Source: JAHJDO01 sp964437505
GTDB taxonomy: Bacteria > JAHJDO01
Assembly (NCBI GenBank): GCA_964437505.1
Contig: CAYTGU010000001.1
Coordinates: forward strand, 80,425 to 144,424
DNA: 64,000 bases
Reading direction: 5' to 3'
Below are positions 41,184 through 50,470 of the stretch, piece after piece; positions within the stretch are counted from its first letter, which is position 1, and each line of letters starts with the position of its first letter. The translations under genes and the position numbers were made by a program. The notes under the pieces were generated by a model. The model saw nothing but the letters and a program-made list of their open reading frames with translations, was not told the DNA's origin and ran no database searches.

Positions 41184-42014
41184 ATGAGAGCAAAAACACT
41201 TAAAGACGATTCAATTCAGTTAATAGAAATAACAGGACATGCTCCCATACCTGGATATAATGTTGAAAGACATAATCACAGCTATTATCAAATCTGCTAT
41301 GTAATAGAGGGAAAAGGCACAGTATCCATTAGCAATAAAAACTTTAAAATGTCAAAGGGAGATATATTCATATTTAATCCTTTTGAATATCACAGTCTTA
41401 AATCAGATGAAAAACATCCTTCTGAAACAATAGTTATTGGAATAGGTCTGAAGAATAATATATGGAGTCTTTATATTCCCAAAGAATACAACATAATTTC
41501 AAAAACAAAAGATACAAAAACAAAAAATGTTAAGGATATTCTAAAACATGTAATAAAAGAACACTCTAAAAAAGAACTTGGATATAAAGAAATTGAGATT
41601 TCATTATTAAATCAACTTTTAGTTACTATACAAAGAATTATAAAGAAAAATTTGGACAAAAGAACCATTTTCTCTCATAAGTATGTAAAAAAAACAGATA
41701 GGATGGAAGAAATAAAAAACTATATTTATAGGAATTATAGAAACAAACTTTCTTTAGATAATATTGCTCAAGCTGTTTTTCTAAGCAAGTATCATCTTTT
41801 GCATGAATTTAAAAAAGCTCTGGGAATAACACCTTATGAATATATTCAGCAACTTAGAATAGATGATGCAAAACGCCTTCTTAATATCACGAATAAAACT
41901 GTCAGCGAAATAGCATTTGAAGTTGGCTTTGAAAGTATAAGCCAATTCAACCGCACATTCAAAAAAATCTCAAAAACCTCTCCTAGCCAATATAAAAACA
42001 GAACAACCACCTAG
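41184..42014 (+). CDS. AraC-family transcriptional regulator
   Basis: 276 residues. The N-terminal cupin-like sensor domain (about 10-95, RHNHSYYQICYVIEGKGTVSI) probably binds a sugar or sugar acid. The C-terminal AraC domain (about 172-272) holds two helix-turn-helix units: SLDNIAQAVFLSKYHLLHEF, and later VSEIAFEVGFESISQFNRTF. It lies directly before the sugar-acid genes in the same direction and is their likely activator. A 12-base palindrome, ATATGCGCATAT, at 42030-42041 lies between it and the next gene. Confidence 0.9.
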   Translation: MRAKTLKDDSIQLIEITGHAPIPGYNVERHNHSYYQICYVIEGKGTVSISNKNFKMSKGDIFIFNPFEYHSLKSDEKHPSETIVIGIGLKNNIWSLYIPKEYNIISKTKDTKTKNVKDILKHVIKEHSKKELGYKEIEISLLNQLLVTIQRIIKKNLDKRTIFSHKYVKKTDRMEEIKNYIYRNYRNKLSLDNIAQAVFLSKYHLLHEFKKALGITPYEYIQQLRIDDAKRLLNITNKTVSEIAFEVGFESISQFNRTFKKISKTSPSQYKNRTTT

Positions 42015-42120
42015 AGCAATAAAAGCAATATATGCGCATATTTTAGCAACACATGCCTTGTCTTAGATTTTATTATATGGTTCAATAATTAACAAAAAGA
42101 AACTGATGTTAAAGGGAAAT

Positions 42121-42903
42121 ATGGAAAATTCAATGCAAAAAAATAAAAAAGTAGCATTAATTACAGGTGGGGTAAGAGGAATAGGATTTGCAATAGCAAA
42201 TAAATTATCAAAAGAAGGTTTTATTGTCGCAATTGCAGATATTTGTTCAGTTAATACAGGAGCATGTGTAGCCTCAAAGCTGTCAAAAAGAAGCATATTT
42301 ATTAAAGCAGATATAAGTTTGGCTAAGGATAGACAAAAGATTCTGAATAAAATTAAAGATAAATTTGGCAGGATAGATGTACTCATTAATAATGCGGGAA
42401 TTGCTCCAAAAACAAGGACAGATATTTTGGAAGCATCAGAGGAAAGTTTTGATAAGGTTTTATCAGTAAATCTGAAAGGACCGTATTTCCTAACTCAAAA
42501 GATAGCAAACTATATGATATCCTTGCTCAAAGAAGAAAAAATCCAGAATCCTGTAATTATTAATATATCTTCAATGTCTGCATATACCTCTTCTCCAGCC
42601 AGAGGGGAATATTGTATATCTAAAGCTGGTGTAAGTATGATGACAAAATTATATGCAGATAGACTTTCAGGATACGGGATAAATGTATACGAGATAAGAC
42701 CCGGCATAATTATGACAGATATGACAAAATCTGTTAAAGAGAAATATGATGAACTGATAGAAAAAGGCGTTACTCCATTAAAAAGATGGGGGTTACCAGC
42801 AGACATTTCCACTGCTGTCTCGGCAATTGTAAGTGGAGCTTTCCCCTTTTCTACTGGAGAGGTTTTTAATATTGACGGCGGATTTCATTTAAGGAGGTTA
42901 TAG
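42121..42903 (+). CDS. Short-chain dehydrogenase/reductase
   Basis: About 260 residues. It has a glycine-rich cofactor motif, TGGVRGIG (about 16-23), NNAGIA, catalytic Ser in ISSMSAYTSS, and YCISK as the Tyr-x3-Lys pair. The C-terminus VFNIDGGFHLRRL is typical of FabG-like members. ATG 42121 is chosen over 42106 because AAAGGGA precedes it. Its position first in the sugar-acid cluster suggests it oxidises or reduces a sugar or uronate, but the substrate is unknown. Confidence 0.85.
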   Translation: MENSMQKNKKVALITGGVRGIGFAIANKLSKEGFIVAIADICSVNTGACVASKLSKRSIFIKADISLAKDRQKILNKIKDKFGRIDVLINNAGIAPKTRTDILEASEESFDKVLSVNLKGPYFLTQKIANYMISLLKEEKIQNPVIINISSMSAYTSSPARGEYCISKAGVSMMTKLYADRLSGYGINVYEIRPGIIMTDMTKSVKEKYDELIEKGVTPLKRWGLPADISTAVSAIVSGAFPFSTGEVFNIDGGFHLRRL

Positions 42904-42911
42904 TTTTTAAT

Positions 42912-44888
42912 ATGAACAAAACATATTTATCTTTAGAAAACAAACGAAAAATTCCGTGTTTTAGAGCACATACTGTAATTATAGGAAGCGGTGCAGCTGG
43001 GTTGAATTGTGCTGAGCGGCTTTTCAATATGGGGATAAAGGATGTTCTGGTTATCACTGATAAACTTGGAGGTGGAACATCCAATAACTCAGGTTCAGAT
43101 AAACAAACTTATTATAAAATGAGTATATTTAACAATATTCCTGATAGTCCAATTGATATGGCACATGCACTTTTTGATGGAGGCATGATGCATGGAGATA
43201 CAGCCTATATAGAAGCACTGTACTCCCTTCCTGCTTTTTATCATCTTGTAGAAAATGGAGTCCCTTTTCCTTTTAACAAATACGGAGCATTTGTTGGTTA
43301 TAAGACCGATCATGACCCGAAACAAAGAGCTACAAGTGCAGGTCCAAGGACTTCCATGTATATGTTTAGAACATCTCTAAAAAAGGCAAAACAGCTTGGG
43401 ATACCTATATTTGATAACATGATGGCTGTAAAGCTTATAACCGTGGAGAAAAATTCAAAGAAAGAGGTGTGCGGAGTAATAGCTCTTGATTTAAAAGGAC
43501 AATTTGGAAAGATAAATTCTCTTGTTGTTTTCTTATCTGAAAACATTGTAATGGCAACAGGCGGTCCTGGAGAATTATATGAATTAAGTGTTTATCCCCA
43601 TGGACAGACCGGCTCGCACGGAATAGCTCTGGAAGAAGGAGCATTGGCATGTAATCTCACTGAATCACAATTCGGGATTGGCACAACTAAGTTCAGGTGG
43701 AATCTTTCAGGTACATATCAGCAGGTTATACCATCCTATTTTAGTATTGATGAAAATGGGGTGAAACACCATTTTTTAGCTGAGTATTTTCAGACTTTAG
43801 AGGGTATGTGTTCAGCAATATTTTTAAAAGGCTATCAATGGCCGTTTAATGTAAAACATCTTAATAATTTCGGCTCCTCTTTAGTTGATATTGCTGTTGA
43901 TGCTGAAATAAGAAAAGGAAGAAGGGTATATCTTGATTTTACGAAAAATTCATATTTAAATAATGAAATCTTTAATTTCCAAACTTTATCTAAAGAAGCA
44001 TTCCATTATTTAAAGCGTTCAAATGCTCTCCAGAAAACCCCTTATGATAGATTAGAACATATGAACAGGGAAAGCATTGAGATCTATGCTGAACACGGTA
44101 TAGATCTAAGAGAACCTATTGAAGCAGCGGTATGCTTTCAGCATAACAATGGAGGTTTGGCAGTAAATACATGGTGGGAGAGCAGTCTAGGACATTTATT
44201 TGTAACAGGAGAAGCTGCAGGAACCCATGGAATAAGACCGGGAGGAAGCGCACTTAATTCAGGACAAGTCGGCGGGATAAGAGCAGCTCAGTATATTTCT
44301 AATGTTTATAGAGAGTTTTCAGATCCCAAAGCAAAAGAAATTTCAGCCATCAATGCAGTGAAACAGCTATATAAATTCATGGATAAAAGCAACGCTTCCT
44401 CAAAGATTTCTCTAAGACAGATAAAGAAGGACATTCAAAGACGTATGAGTGAAGTTGCTGCGTTTCTGCGTTCAGAATCTGAAGTAAAACAGGCATTATC
44501 TGAAACGAAAAAAATTCTTAACCAAATAAAGAATAATGGACTTAATGCAAACACTAGCGAGCTTGCTCTAGCTTTTGAGGTTTATCATCTTGCTCTAACA
44601 AGTTTATGTTTTTTAGAGTCTATCTCAGATTATATAGAAAACGACGGAGGCAGCCGAGGATCTTTTGTAATAATTGATTCTGATAGTAAAAGCAGAGTCA
44701 AATGTAAAAAAGGGGAACTTTTTAAATACAGGGAGGAGAATATTTCCTTAAAAAATAAAATCCAGTATATCAGTTATAATAAAGATAAATTAGATATATC
44801 TTATGAGAATGTAAGACCTTTACCTGAAGATGACTCATGGTATGAAACTACATGGGCTGATTGGAAGGGGAAGAACATATTTAAATAA
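42912..44888 (+). CDS. Fumarate-reductase-type FAD oxidoreductase
   Basis: 658 residues of the FrdA/SdhA/NadB flavoprotein superfamily. The FAD motif VIIGSGAAGLNCAERL (about 22-37) is clear. GGTSNNSGSDKQTYYK follows, and the second FAD segment is LFVTGEAAGTHG...GGSALNSGQVGG (about 426-454). No iron-sulfur partner or cytochrome gene is adjacent, so it may be a soluble oxidase or dehydrogenase acting on a sugar acid. It follows the SDR by 8 bases. L-aspartate oxidase is an unlikely alternative because no nadA or nadC is nearby. Confidence 0.8.
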   Translation: MNKTYLSLENKRKIPCFRAHTVIIGSGAAGLNCAERLFNMGIKDVLVITDKLGGGTSNNSGSDKQTYYKMSIFNNIPDSPIDMAHALFDGGMMHGDTAYIEALYSLPAFYHLVENGVPFPFNKYGAFVGYKTDHDPKQRATSAGPRTSMYMFRTSLKKAKQLGIPIFDNMMAVKLITVEKNSKKEVCGVIALDLKGQFGKINSLVVFLSENIVMATGGPGELYELSVYPHGQTGSHGIALEEGALACNLTESQFGIGTTKFRWNLSGTYQQVIPSYFSIDENGVKHHFLAEYFQTLEGMCSAIFLKGYQWPFNVKHLNNFGSSLVDIAVDAEIRKGRRVYLDFTKNSYLNNEIFNFQTLSKEAFHYLKRSNALQKTPYDRLEHMNRESIEIYAEHGIDLREPIEAAVCFQHNNGGLAVNTWWESSLGHLFVTGEAAGTHGIRPGGSALNSGQVGGIRAAQYISNVYREFSDPKAKEISAINAVKQLYKFMDKSNASSKISLRQIKKDIQRRMSEVAAFLRSESEVKQALSETKKILNQIKNNGLNANTSELALAFEVYHLALTSLCFLESISDYIENDGGSRGSFVIIDSDSKSRVKCKKGELFKYREENISLKNKIQYISYNKDKLDISYENVRPLPEDDSWYETTWADWKGKNIFK

Positions 44889-44905
44889 ATAAGGGAATAA
44901 ACGCA

Positions 44906-45535
44906 ATGGATTCGTTTCCAATAGAGCAAATCAAAAAATCAAAGGTTATTGCTGTTGTTAGGGAAAATTCAGTTGAAAGAGTTTTGAAAATAGTAAATGC
45001 CCTAAAACAAGGTGGAGTTAATATAATAGAGATAACATTTACAATGGCAGACCCGATTGGAGTTATAAAACGTCTTTCATCTCAGAAAGACATTCTTCTG
45101 GGAGCAGGTACTGTCTTGGGGCTAAAGCAGGCAGAGGAAGCTGTCCAAAATGGTGCGAAGTTTATTGTGAGTCCATGCACAGTAAAGGATGTTTTAAAAT
45201 TCTGCCTGAATAATAATATCTTATGTATGCCGGGAATATTTACCCCAACCGAAGCCTTTAATGCAATATCTGCAGGGGCAAAGATTCTTAAACTTTTCCC
45301 CGGGTCAGCTGTTGGACCTGAATACATAAAAGCTTTAAAAGGACCTTTTCCCGATATAGAGATTATACCTACAGGCGGAGTGAGCTTATCCAATGTTAAA
45401 GATTGGTTCAAAGCAGGCGCAATAGCTGTGGGCATGGGTAGTAATCTTATTCCAAAAGAGGCAGTAGAAAAAGAAAATTATGCCGAAATTACAAAAAGGG
45501 CTAAAGACTTCGTGAGAGAAATTCATGACAAATAA
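44906..45535 (+). CDS. KDPG/KHG-type aldolase
   Basis: 209 residues, class I aldolase of the Eda family. VIAVVRENSVERVLKIVNAL opens the barrel. EITFT carries the catalytic Glu (about 42-46), LLGAGTVL follows, and the Schiff-base Lys lies in AKILKLFPGSAVGP (about 129-142). It cleaves 2-keto-3-deoxy-6-phosphogluconate or related keto-deoxy acids to pyruvate and an aldehyde. It shows that this cluster ends in pyruvate. It overlaps the next gene by 11 bases. Confidence 0.9.
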   Translation: MDSFPIEQIKKSKVIAVVRENSVERVLKIVNALKQGGVNIIEITFTMADPIGVIKRLSSQKDILLGAGTVLGLKQAEEAVQNGAKFIVSPCTVKDVLKFCLNNNILCMPGIFTPTEAFNAISAGAKILKLFPGSAVGPEYIKALKGPFPDIEIIPTGGVSLSNVKDWFKAGAIAVGMGSNLIPKEAVEKENYAEITKRAKDFVREIHDK

Positions 45536-46676
45536 GCTTACAATTAAACAAAAGAAAGCTGTGGTTGATTTTTATAGATATTATCAAACACATGAAATCC
45601 CGGAAAATCTTACAGAGATTATTAAAAATAACTTTGGGATTGATATTACTTCTAAATACTATGATAAGATTATAAAAAATCCTGTTATTGTTGCACCAGG
45701 ACAAATTACAAGAACCCCATCGCACGTTAATCTCATCTCAAAAGCTGGATATGGTGGATTTGTTCTTAAATCATTTGTTGGAGAAGACCAAAACGGACAT
45801 TGTTCAATGAGCGAATTTCGTATGAAGCCCAAATGGATTAAAACCTTCCATGAACCGGATGATATAAAAGGAGAGCGTCCTATAATTCACTGGAAAGGCG
45901 GATTGGATGTAAGAGACTGGAATACGTATAAGCCATTTGCACAATATGCTCATAAGATAGGTCGAGAATTAGGAATGTGCGCTATAGCTTCTATCCTTTG
46001 CCATCTTCCCAAGGAAAAAGAAGACTGGATAGAAAATGAATGGATATACACAACAAGGCAACTATATGAAATGGGCTATCATGCTTTTGAGATTGATTTT
46101 TGTCCGTATTTGAAGAGTAATAATATTGCTAGAAATAAAGATATGGTACTTCGTTGGTATAAAGAAGCACCAGGAATAATGAAGAAAGTTTCCGGCGAAA
46201 TAAAGGTTTTTCCAAAATTGCTAAATCCAGAGTGGGGAGATGAATTTCAGATACAAATGGCAGAAGCATCCATTGAAGGAAAAGCAGATGGAGTTGTTGT
46301 TGCAAACAGGATATATAAAGAGGAGTATCAATCAGCTCATGGAGGAAAAGAACTAAAAGAGATTAACTTAAGAACAATTAGGAATATAAGAAAAAGAGGA
46401 ATGAAAATTCCTATATCTGCAACTGGAGGGATATATACAGGGAAGGATGTTATTGAATACATAAAATCCGGCGCAGAGAATACACAGCTTATAAGTTACA
46501 TAATGGGAAAAACAAAAACACCCTTTGCCAAAAAAGGCAGCAAGTTTAAACAGATATTATTTAAATTAATACTTAATCCAGAGGATGGTATAATTGCAGA
46601 AATGTTAAAGATAAAAAATTCTCTGGGAATCTTAAGTGTTTCGGAATTAGTGGGACATTCTAACTGTAACTTTTAA
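45525..46676 (+). CDS. Dihydroorotate-dehydrogenase-like flavin barrel protein
   Basis: 383 residues. The fold signature is that of FMN-linked barrels of the DHOD class. NPVIVAPGQITRTPSHVNLI (about 50-69) is the flavin-side start. KVFPKLLNPEW is the strand with Lys. SATGGIYTGKDVIEYIKSGA (about 294-313) is the phosphate-binding end. It lacks neighbours of pyrimidine synthesis and overlaps the aldolase gene, so it probably serves sugar-acid catabolism. The substrate is not known. Confidence 0.65.
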   Translation: MTNKLTIKQKKAVVDFYRYYQTHEIPENLTEIIKNNFGIDITSKYYDKIIKNPVIVAPGQITRTPSHVNLISKAGYGGFVLKSFVGEDQNGHCSMSEFRMKPKWIKTFHEPDDIKGERPIIHWKGGLDVRDWNTYKPFAQYAHKIGRELGMCAIASILCHLPKEKEDWIENEWIYTTRQLYEMGYHAFEIDFCPYLKSNNIARNKDMVLRWYKEAPGIMKKVSGEIKVFPKLLNPEWGDEFQIQMAEASIEGKADGVVVANRIYKEEYQSAHGGKELKEINLRTIRNIRKRGMKIPISATGGIYTGKDVIEYIKSGAENTQLISYIMGKTKTPFAKKGSKFKQILFKLILNPEDGIIAEMLKIKNSLGILSVSELVGHSNCNF

Positions 46677-46687
46677 CACAGGAGAAA

Positions 46688-48058
46688 ATGATGAAAACTC
46701 TTAATCTTAAAGATAATGGTTATCGAGGCAATTGGTGTTGTTGTACCCTAACAAAGGATGAATATGTTTATAAGTATAGTGGAGGATTGGGAACTTATTG
46801 TGCTAAACATCAACCATTTGCCGTTTACTCAGATAAGGTAAAGAAAACTTTTTTTTGCTGGGGAGGAACTTACAAAACATCCCATACAAAGTTACTTCAT
46901 ATGGTCTCTTATTATGACCATATAAAAGCGATAGTTCCCAGACCAACTATACTCTTGGATAAAAATACCACCGATGCTCACGAGAATCCAGTAATTTCTT
47001 TAGATGAAAAAGGATATATCTGGATTTTTTCTACTTCCCATGGAGGACTCTCATCATCCTATATTCATCGAAGTAAACGCCCTTACGAGATAGAGGAATT
47101 TGAACTTATAAGACCAGTGGTACTGGAAAACGACAAGAAAATTCCTATTACCAATTTCTCCTATATGCAGGTTCACTATATCCCTAGAAAAGGATTTATC
47201 TATTTTTTTACTATCTATGGAAAACCAGCGAATCGAACTATTTTCTTTGCCCGAAGCAAGGATGGAATTAAGTGGGAAGGATGCACTCGTTTAGCAGCAA
47301 TTCAAGAGGGACATTATCAAATAAGCGTAGCCAATACTCAGAAGGCGGGAACAGCCTTTAATTTCCATCCTGAAAAGAAAGAATTAGTTGGACTAGAGTA
47401 CAGAACAAATCTATATTACATGGAAACACTTGATTTGGGAAAAACCTGGCAAACGGTGGAAGGAAGAAAAATAAATCTCCCTCTTACTCAAGTTGAAAAT
47501 TCTGCTCTTGTTTACGACTACCAAAAGGAAGGCTTGAGTATTTATCTTAAAGACATTCAATTTGATAAAGATGGAAAGCCGGTTATTCTCTATTTAACCA
47601 GCAAAGGATGGAAGCCCGGCCCTGAAAATTGTCCCCGTACCTTGAGCATTGCTCATTGGAAAAACGGAAAATGGGAAATAAATTCAATAACCACTTCGGA
47701 TAATAATTATGACACAGGTTCTCTTTATATTGAATCTGAGGAAATCTGGAGGGTAGTTGCCCCGACTGAAACTGGACCCCAACCTTACAATCCAGGAGGT
47801 GAAGTAGCTATGTGGACAAGTAGAGATGAGGGAAAAACATGGAAAAGAGTCAAGCAAATTACCAGAAATAGCCAATACAATCATAACTATGTTCGACGTC
47901 CGGTCAATGCTCATCCTGACTTTTATGCGTTCTGGTGCGACGGTCACGGCAGGAAGCCTTCAGTATCACGTTTATATTTTTGTGATAAAGAAGGAAATGT
48001 TTACCTTTTGCCTCAGGAAATGAAAAAAGATTTTATAAAGCCAGAAAAGATGCGATGA
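46688..48058 (+). CDS. BNR-4 repeat beta-propeller protein
   Basis: 456 residues without a signal peptide. Several propeller-blade motifs are seen (ARSKDGIKWEG, TLDLGKTWQ-like, TSRDEGKTWKR), and the DAHENPVISLDEKGYIWIF segment (about 97-115) is typical of the BNR-4 family, which includes polysaccharide-lyase-like proteins. A cytoplasmic lyase or hydrolase of oligosaccharides is plausible. AGGAG lies before the first of two ATGs. Confidence 0.72.
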   Translation: MMKTLNLKDNGYRGNWCCCTLTKDEYVYKYSGGLGTYCAKHQPFAVYSDKVKKTFFCWGGTYKTSHTKLLHMVSYYDHIKAIVPRPTILLDKNTTDAHENPVISLDEKGYIWIFSTSHGGLSSSYIHRSKRPYEIEEFELIRPVVLENDKKIPITNFSYMQVHYIPRKGFIYFFTIYGKPANRTIFFARSKDGIKWEGCTRLAAIQEGHYQISVANTQKAGTAFNFHPEKKELVGLEYRTNLYYMETLDLGKTWQTVEGRKINLPLTQVENSALVYDYQKEGLSIYLKDIQFDKDGKPVILYLTSKGWKPGPENCPRTLSIAHWKNGKWEINSITTSDNNYDTGSLYIESEEIWRVVAPTETGPQPYNPGGEVAMWTSRDEGKTWKRVKQITRNSQYNHNYVRRPVNAHPDFYAFWCDGHGRKPSVSRLYFCDKEGNVYLLPQEMKKDFIKPEKMR

Positions 48059-48102
48059 TGAGCATTAGAATTTAATTTTTAGTAACTAATTTGGGAGAAG
48101 AA

Positions 48103-48885
48103 ATGGAAATCGGACTTTGTAGTATTTGTTTTCATGAAAGCCCACTCGTTGAAGTACTTGATCTAGCTAAAAAAACGGGTTTTGATGGAGTGGAAATATG
48201 GGGAGAGGAACCCCATACACTCTATCCCTTTGATAAGAAGAAAATAGAAAATATTTCTCAGATGGTAAAAGAAAGAGGTCTTTCTATTTCCATGTTTGGC
48301 TCCTATATTTCTCCTTCTATGAAAAATTTTAAAGAAAAAGCAAAGGAATCGCTAAAAATTACTCATACGTTAGGGGCGCCTTTAATGAGAGTTTGGGCAG
48401 GGAATAAAGGAAGCAAAGAAGCAGACAAAGAGAATTGGAAAGTTTGCATTGAAGGATTTAAATGGCTTTCTCAGGAAGCAAAAAAGTACAATATTACTCT
48501 AGCTATAGAAATGCATGAAGGAACGTTAGCTGATTTAGGAAAGTCCGCTTTAAATTTGATTGAAAAAGTAGGGGAAGATAATCTAAAAGCTAATTTTCAG
48601 GTAAACTTTACTTTACAAAAAGATGACCCTATGGAAAGGCTTAAACTTGTTTCTCCTTATATTGTCAATTGCCATCTTCAGAATTTCAAAAATTTCCAGA
48701 AGGATAAAAATTCTTTTACTGAACGTTCTTTACTTAAAGAAGGAATAGTAAACTACAAAGAAATTATCTCTTTTTTAAAAGGAAAAGATTTTAAAGGATA
48801 TCTGGAAGTAGAATTTGAGAAAGATCCAAAAGAAGAAAATTTAAAAAAGGATTATGAATTTTTAAAGGAGTTATTAAGTGGCTAA
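48103..48885 (+). CDS. Sugar phosphate isomerase/epimerase (xylose-isomerase-like barrel)
   Basis: 260 residues. The AP-endonuclease-2/xylose-isomerase-like barrel is marked by GLCSICFHE, GFDGVEIWGEEPH, the metal-site segment LAIEMHEGT (about 145-153) and YLEVEFE near the end. ATG 48103 is chosen because GGGAGAAGAA precedes it; an upstream TTG (48091) lies within that ribosome site. It probably isomerises a sugar or keto acid of the same pathway. It overlaps the next gene by 8 bases. Confidence 0.82.
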   Translation: MEIGLCSICFHESPLVEVLDLAKKTGFDGVEIWGEEPHTLYPFDKKKIENISQMVKERGLSISMFGSYISPSMKNFKEKAKESLKITHTLGAPLMRVWAGNKGSKEADKENWKVCIEGFKWLSQEAKKYNITLAIEMHEGTLADLGKSALNLIEKVGEDNLKANFQVNFTLQKDDPMERLKLVSPYIVNCHLQNFKNFQKDKNSFTERSLLKEGIVNYKEIISFLKGKDFKGYLEVEFEKDPKEENLKKDYEFLKELLSG

Positions 48886-49885
48886 ACTAAAAGGTATATT
48901 GAGTATGGAAAGAGGTATTTTTGATTATTGCTATGCCCCTTTTGAACAAAAAGAACTAAAAAGTTTAGTAGATTTAATTGGTGGATGCCCTTCGAAAGAA
49001 AAATATACTAAAAAATGGCTATTGAAAAATATTAAAGAAGCAGAAATCTGTATCACTGGATGGGGAAGCATCCCTTTTGACGAAGAAGTACTAAAAGAAG
49101 CAAAAAAATTAAAGATACTTTTTCATAGCGCAGGAAGTGTGCGTGGTCTTTATGATAAAGCAGTGAGAAAAAACATTAGGATGGTTTCTAATACATGGGT
49201 AAATGCTATTCCAGTAGCAGAATTTGCTCTGGGAGCAATATTAAGTGGCTTAAAAGGTGTCCATTATTATCAGGAAAGATTTCATAAATTGGGTAAAAAA
49301 GCATGGGGAAGAGATTTATCTAGTTCCAAAGGGTATTATCAAACCACTGTTGGAATAATTGGTTTGGGATGTGTTGGGCATAAGTTGGTAGATTTATTAA
49401 AAAATTTTGATTTTAAAGTATTGGTTTACTCTCGTCCTTTTACCTTAGAAAAAGCAAATAAATTAAATGTAGAGAAAGTAAATCTTGAGGAACTTATGTC
49501 TCGCTCAGACGCAGTAGTTTTAGCTGCTCCTAATCTTCCCCAAAATAGGCATATGATTAATGCAAATCTTTTATCCTTAATGAAGGATAAAGCTATTTTT
49601 ATTAATATCGCTCGGGGTGCTTTGGTGAATGAAAACGCTTTAATTAAGGAACTTAAAAGAGGTCGCATTACAGCCTTTTTAGATGTTACTGACCCAGAGC
49701 CTCCAAAGGAGAATTCTCCTTTCTATAATCTTAAAAGCTGCATTCTTACTCCTCATATAGCTGGCTCATTGGGCAATGAATGTTATCGCTTTGGTAAAGC
49801 TACAGTAAAAGAAATTAAAAAATATTTAAATGGTGAGTCTTTAAAAGGAGAAATTTCTGAAAAGAATTTTTTTTACCGGGCATGA
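48878..49885 (+). CDS. D-2-hydroxyacid dehydrogenase (NAD-dependent family)
   Basis: 335 residues of the PGDH-like family. The Rossmann motif VGIIGLGCVGHKLVDLLKNF (about 156-175) is present. INIARGALVNENALI (about 243-257) and LTPHIAGSLGNEC carry the catalytic Arg and His; the Glu falls in VTDPEPP. The start is GTG with AAGGAG 7 bases upstream, inside the previous gene. It is the last gene of the plus-strand sugar-acid cluster and probably acts on a hydroxy acid or 2-keto acid. Confidence 0.87.
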   Translation: MAKLKGILSMERGIFDYCYAPFEQKELKSLVDLIGGCPSKEKYTKKWLLKNIKEAEICITGWGSIPFDEEVLKEAKKLKILFHSAGSVRGLYDKAVRKNIRMVSNTWVNAIPVAEFALGAILSGLKGVHYYQERFHKLGKKAWGRDLSSSKGYYQTTVGIIGLGCVGHKLVDLLKNFDFKVLVYSRPFTLEKANKLNVEKVNLEELMSRSDAVVLAAPNLPQNRHMINANLLSLMKDKAIFINIARGALVNENALIKELKRGRITAFLDVTDPEPPKENSPFYNLKSCILTPHIAGSLGNECYRFGKATVKEIKKYLNGESLKGEISEKNFFYRA

Positions 49886-49931
49886 TTCTATCTCAAATAT
49901 TTATAAAAAACTTCTCAATCTTCCCAAAATA

Positions 49932-49940
49932 TGCTAGAAT
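49932..49940 (+). promoter_or_regulatory. Extended -10 promoter of purE
   Basis: TGCTAGAAT is an extended -10 (TGN-TAGAAT) 26 bases before the purE ATG. A weak -35, TTCTCA, lies 17 bases upstream of the -10. The TATGCTAG form is shared with the promoter at 22746-22774. Confidence 0.45.
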
Positions 49941-49966
49941 TTCATAAACTCTTGAGGAAATAAAAT

Positions 49967-50470
49967 ATGACTAAACCACAAGTAGGAATTGTAATTGGAA
50001 GCATCTCAGATAAAGAGTATATAATGGAGACCTGTAAGATATTGGATTTTTTTGGTATTCAATATGAACTAACTGTATGTTCTGCGCATCGTACTCCTGC
50101 AAAAGCGGCAGAGTATGCTGGTAACGCCACAAAGAATGGACTGGAAATAATAATAGCAGGCGCAGGCGCAGCAGCACACCTTGGGGGAGTTATAGCATCT
50201 CATACAGTTTTGCCTGTTATAGGGATACCAATTCCGTCTTCTGAGTTAAAAGGAGTTGATTCCCTATATTCGACAGTTCAGATGCCTGCTGGAATTCCAG
50301 TTGCCACTATGGCTATTGGAAAGAGCGGAGCAAAGAATGCAGGTATACTGGCTGCGGAAATATTAGCTCTAAAAAACCCTTCTCTTATAAAGAAGCTCAA
50401 AGAGTATAGGAAGGGACTTGCTAACAAAGTTGAGAAGGATAATAAAAAGCTAAAAAGTTTATTATTTTAA
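49967..50470 (+). CDS. purE: N5-carboxyaminoimidazole ribonucleotide mutase
   Basis: Purine synthesis enzyme of 167 residues. GIVIGSISDKEYIMETC is the phosphate-binding start (about 7-23; most PurE proteins have GSxSD). CSAHRTPAKA (about 43-52), GAGAAAHLGGV (about 67-77) and the SGAKNAGILAAEIL end are typical. No purK is adjacent. It overlaps the 3' end of the convergent minus-strand dehydrogenase gene by 9 bases. Confidence 0.95.
   Translation: MTKPQVGIVIGSISDKEYIMETCKILDFFGIQYELTVCSAHRTPAKAAEYAGNATKNGLEIIIAGAGAAAHLGGVIASHTVLPVIGIPIPSSELKGVDSLYSTVQMPAGIPVATMAIGKSGAKNAGILAAEILALKNPSLIKKLKEYRKGLANKVEKDNKKLKSLLF

Noticed and set aside
42030..42041. ATATGCGCATAT as an AraC operator
   Set aside because: AraC-type regulators usually bind direct repeats, and a single 12-base palindrome in AT-rich DNA may be chance. 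It is only mentioned with the regulator.
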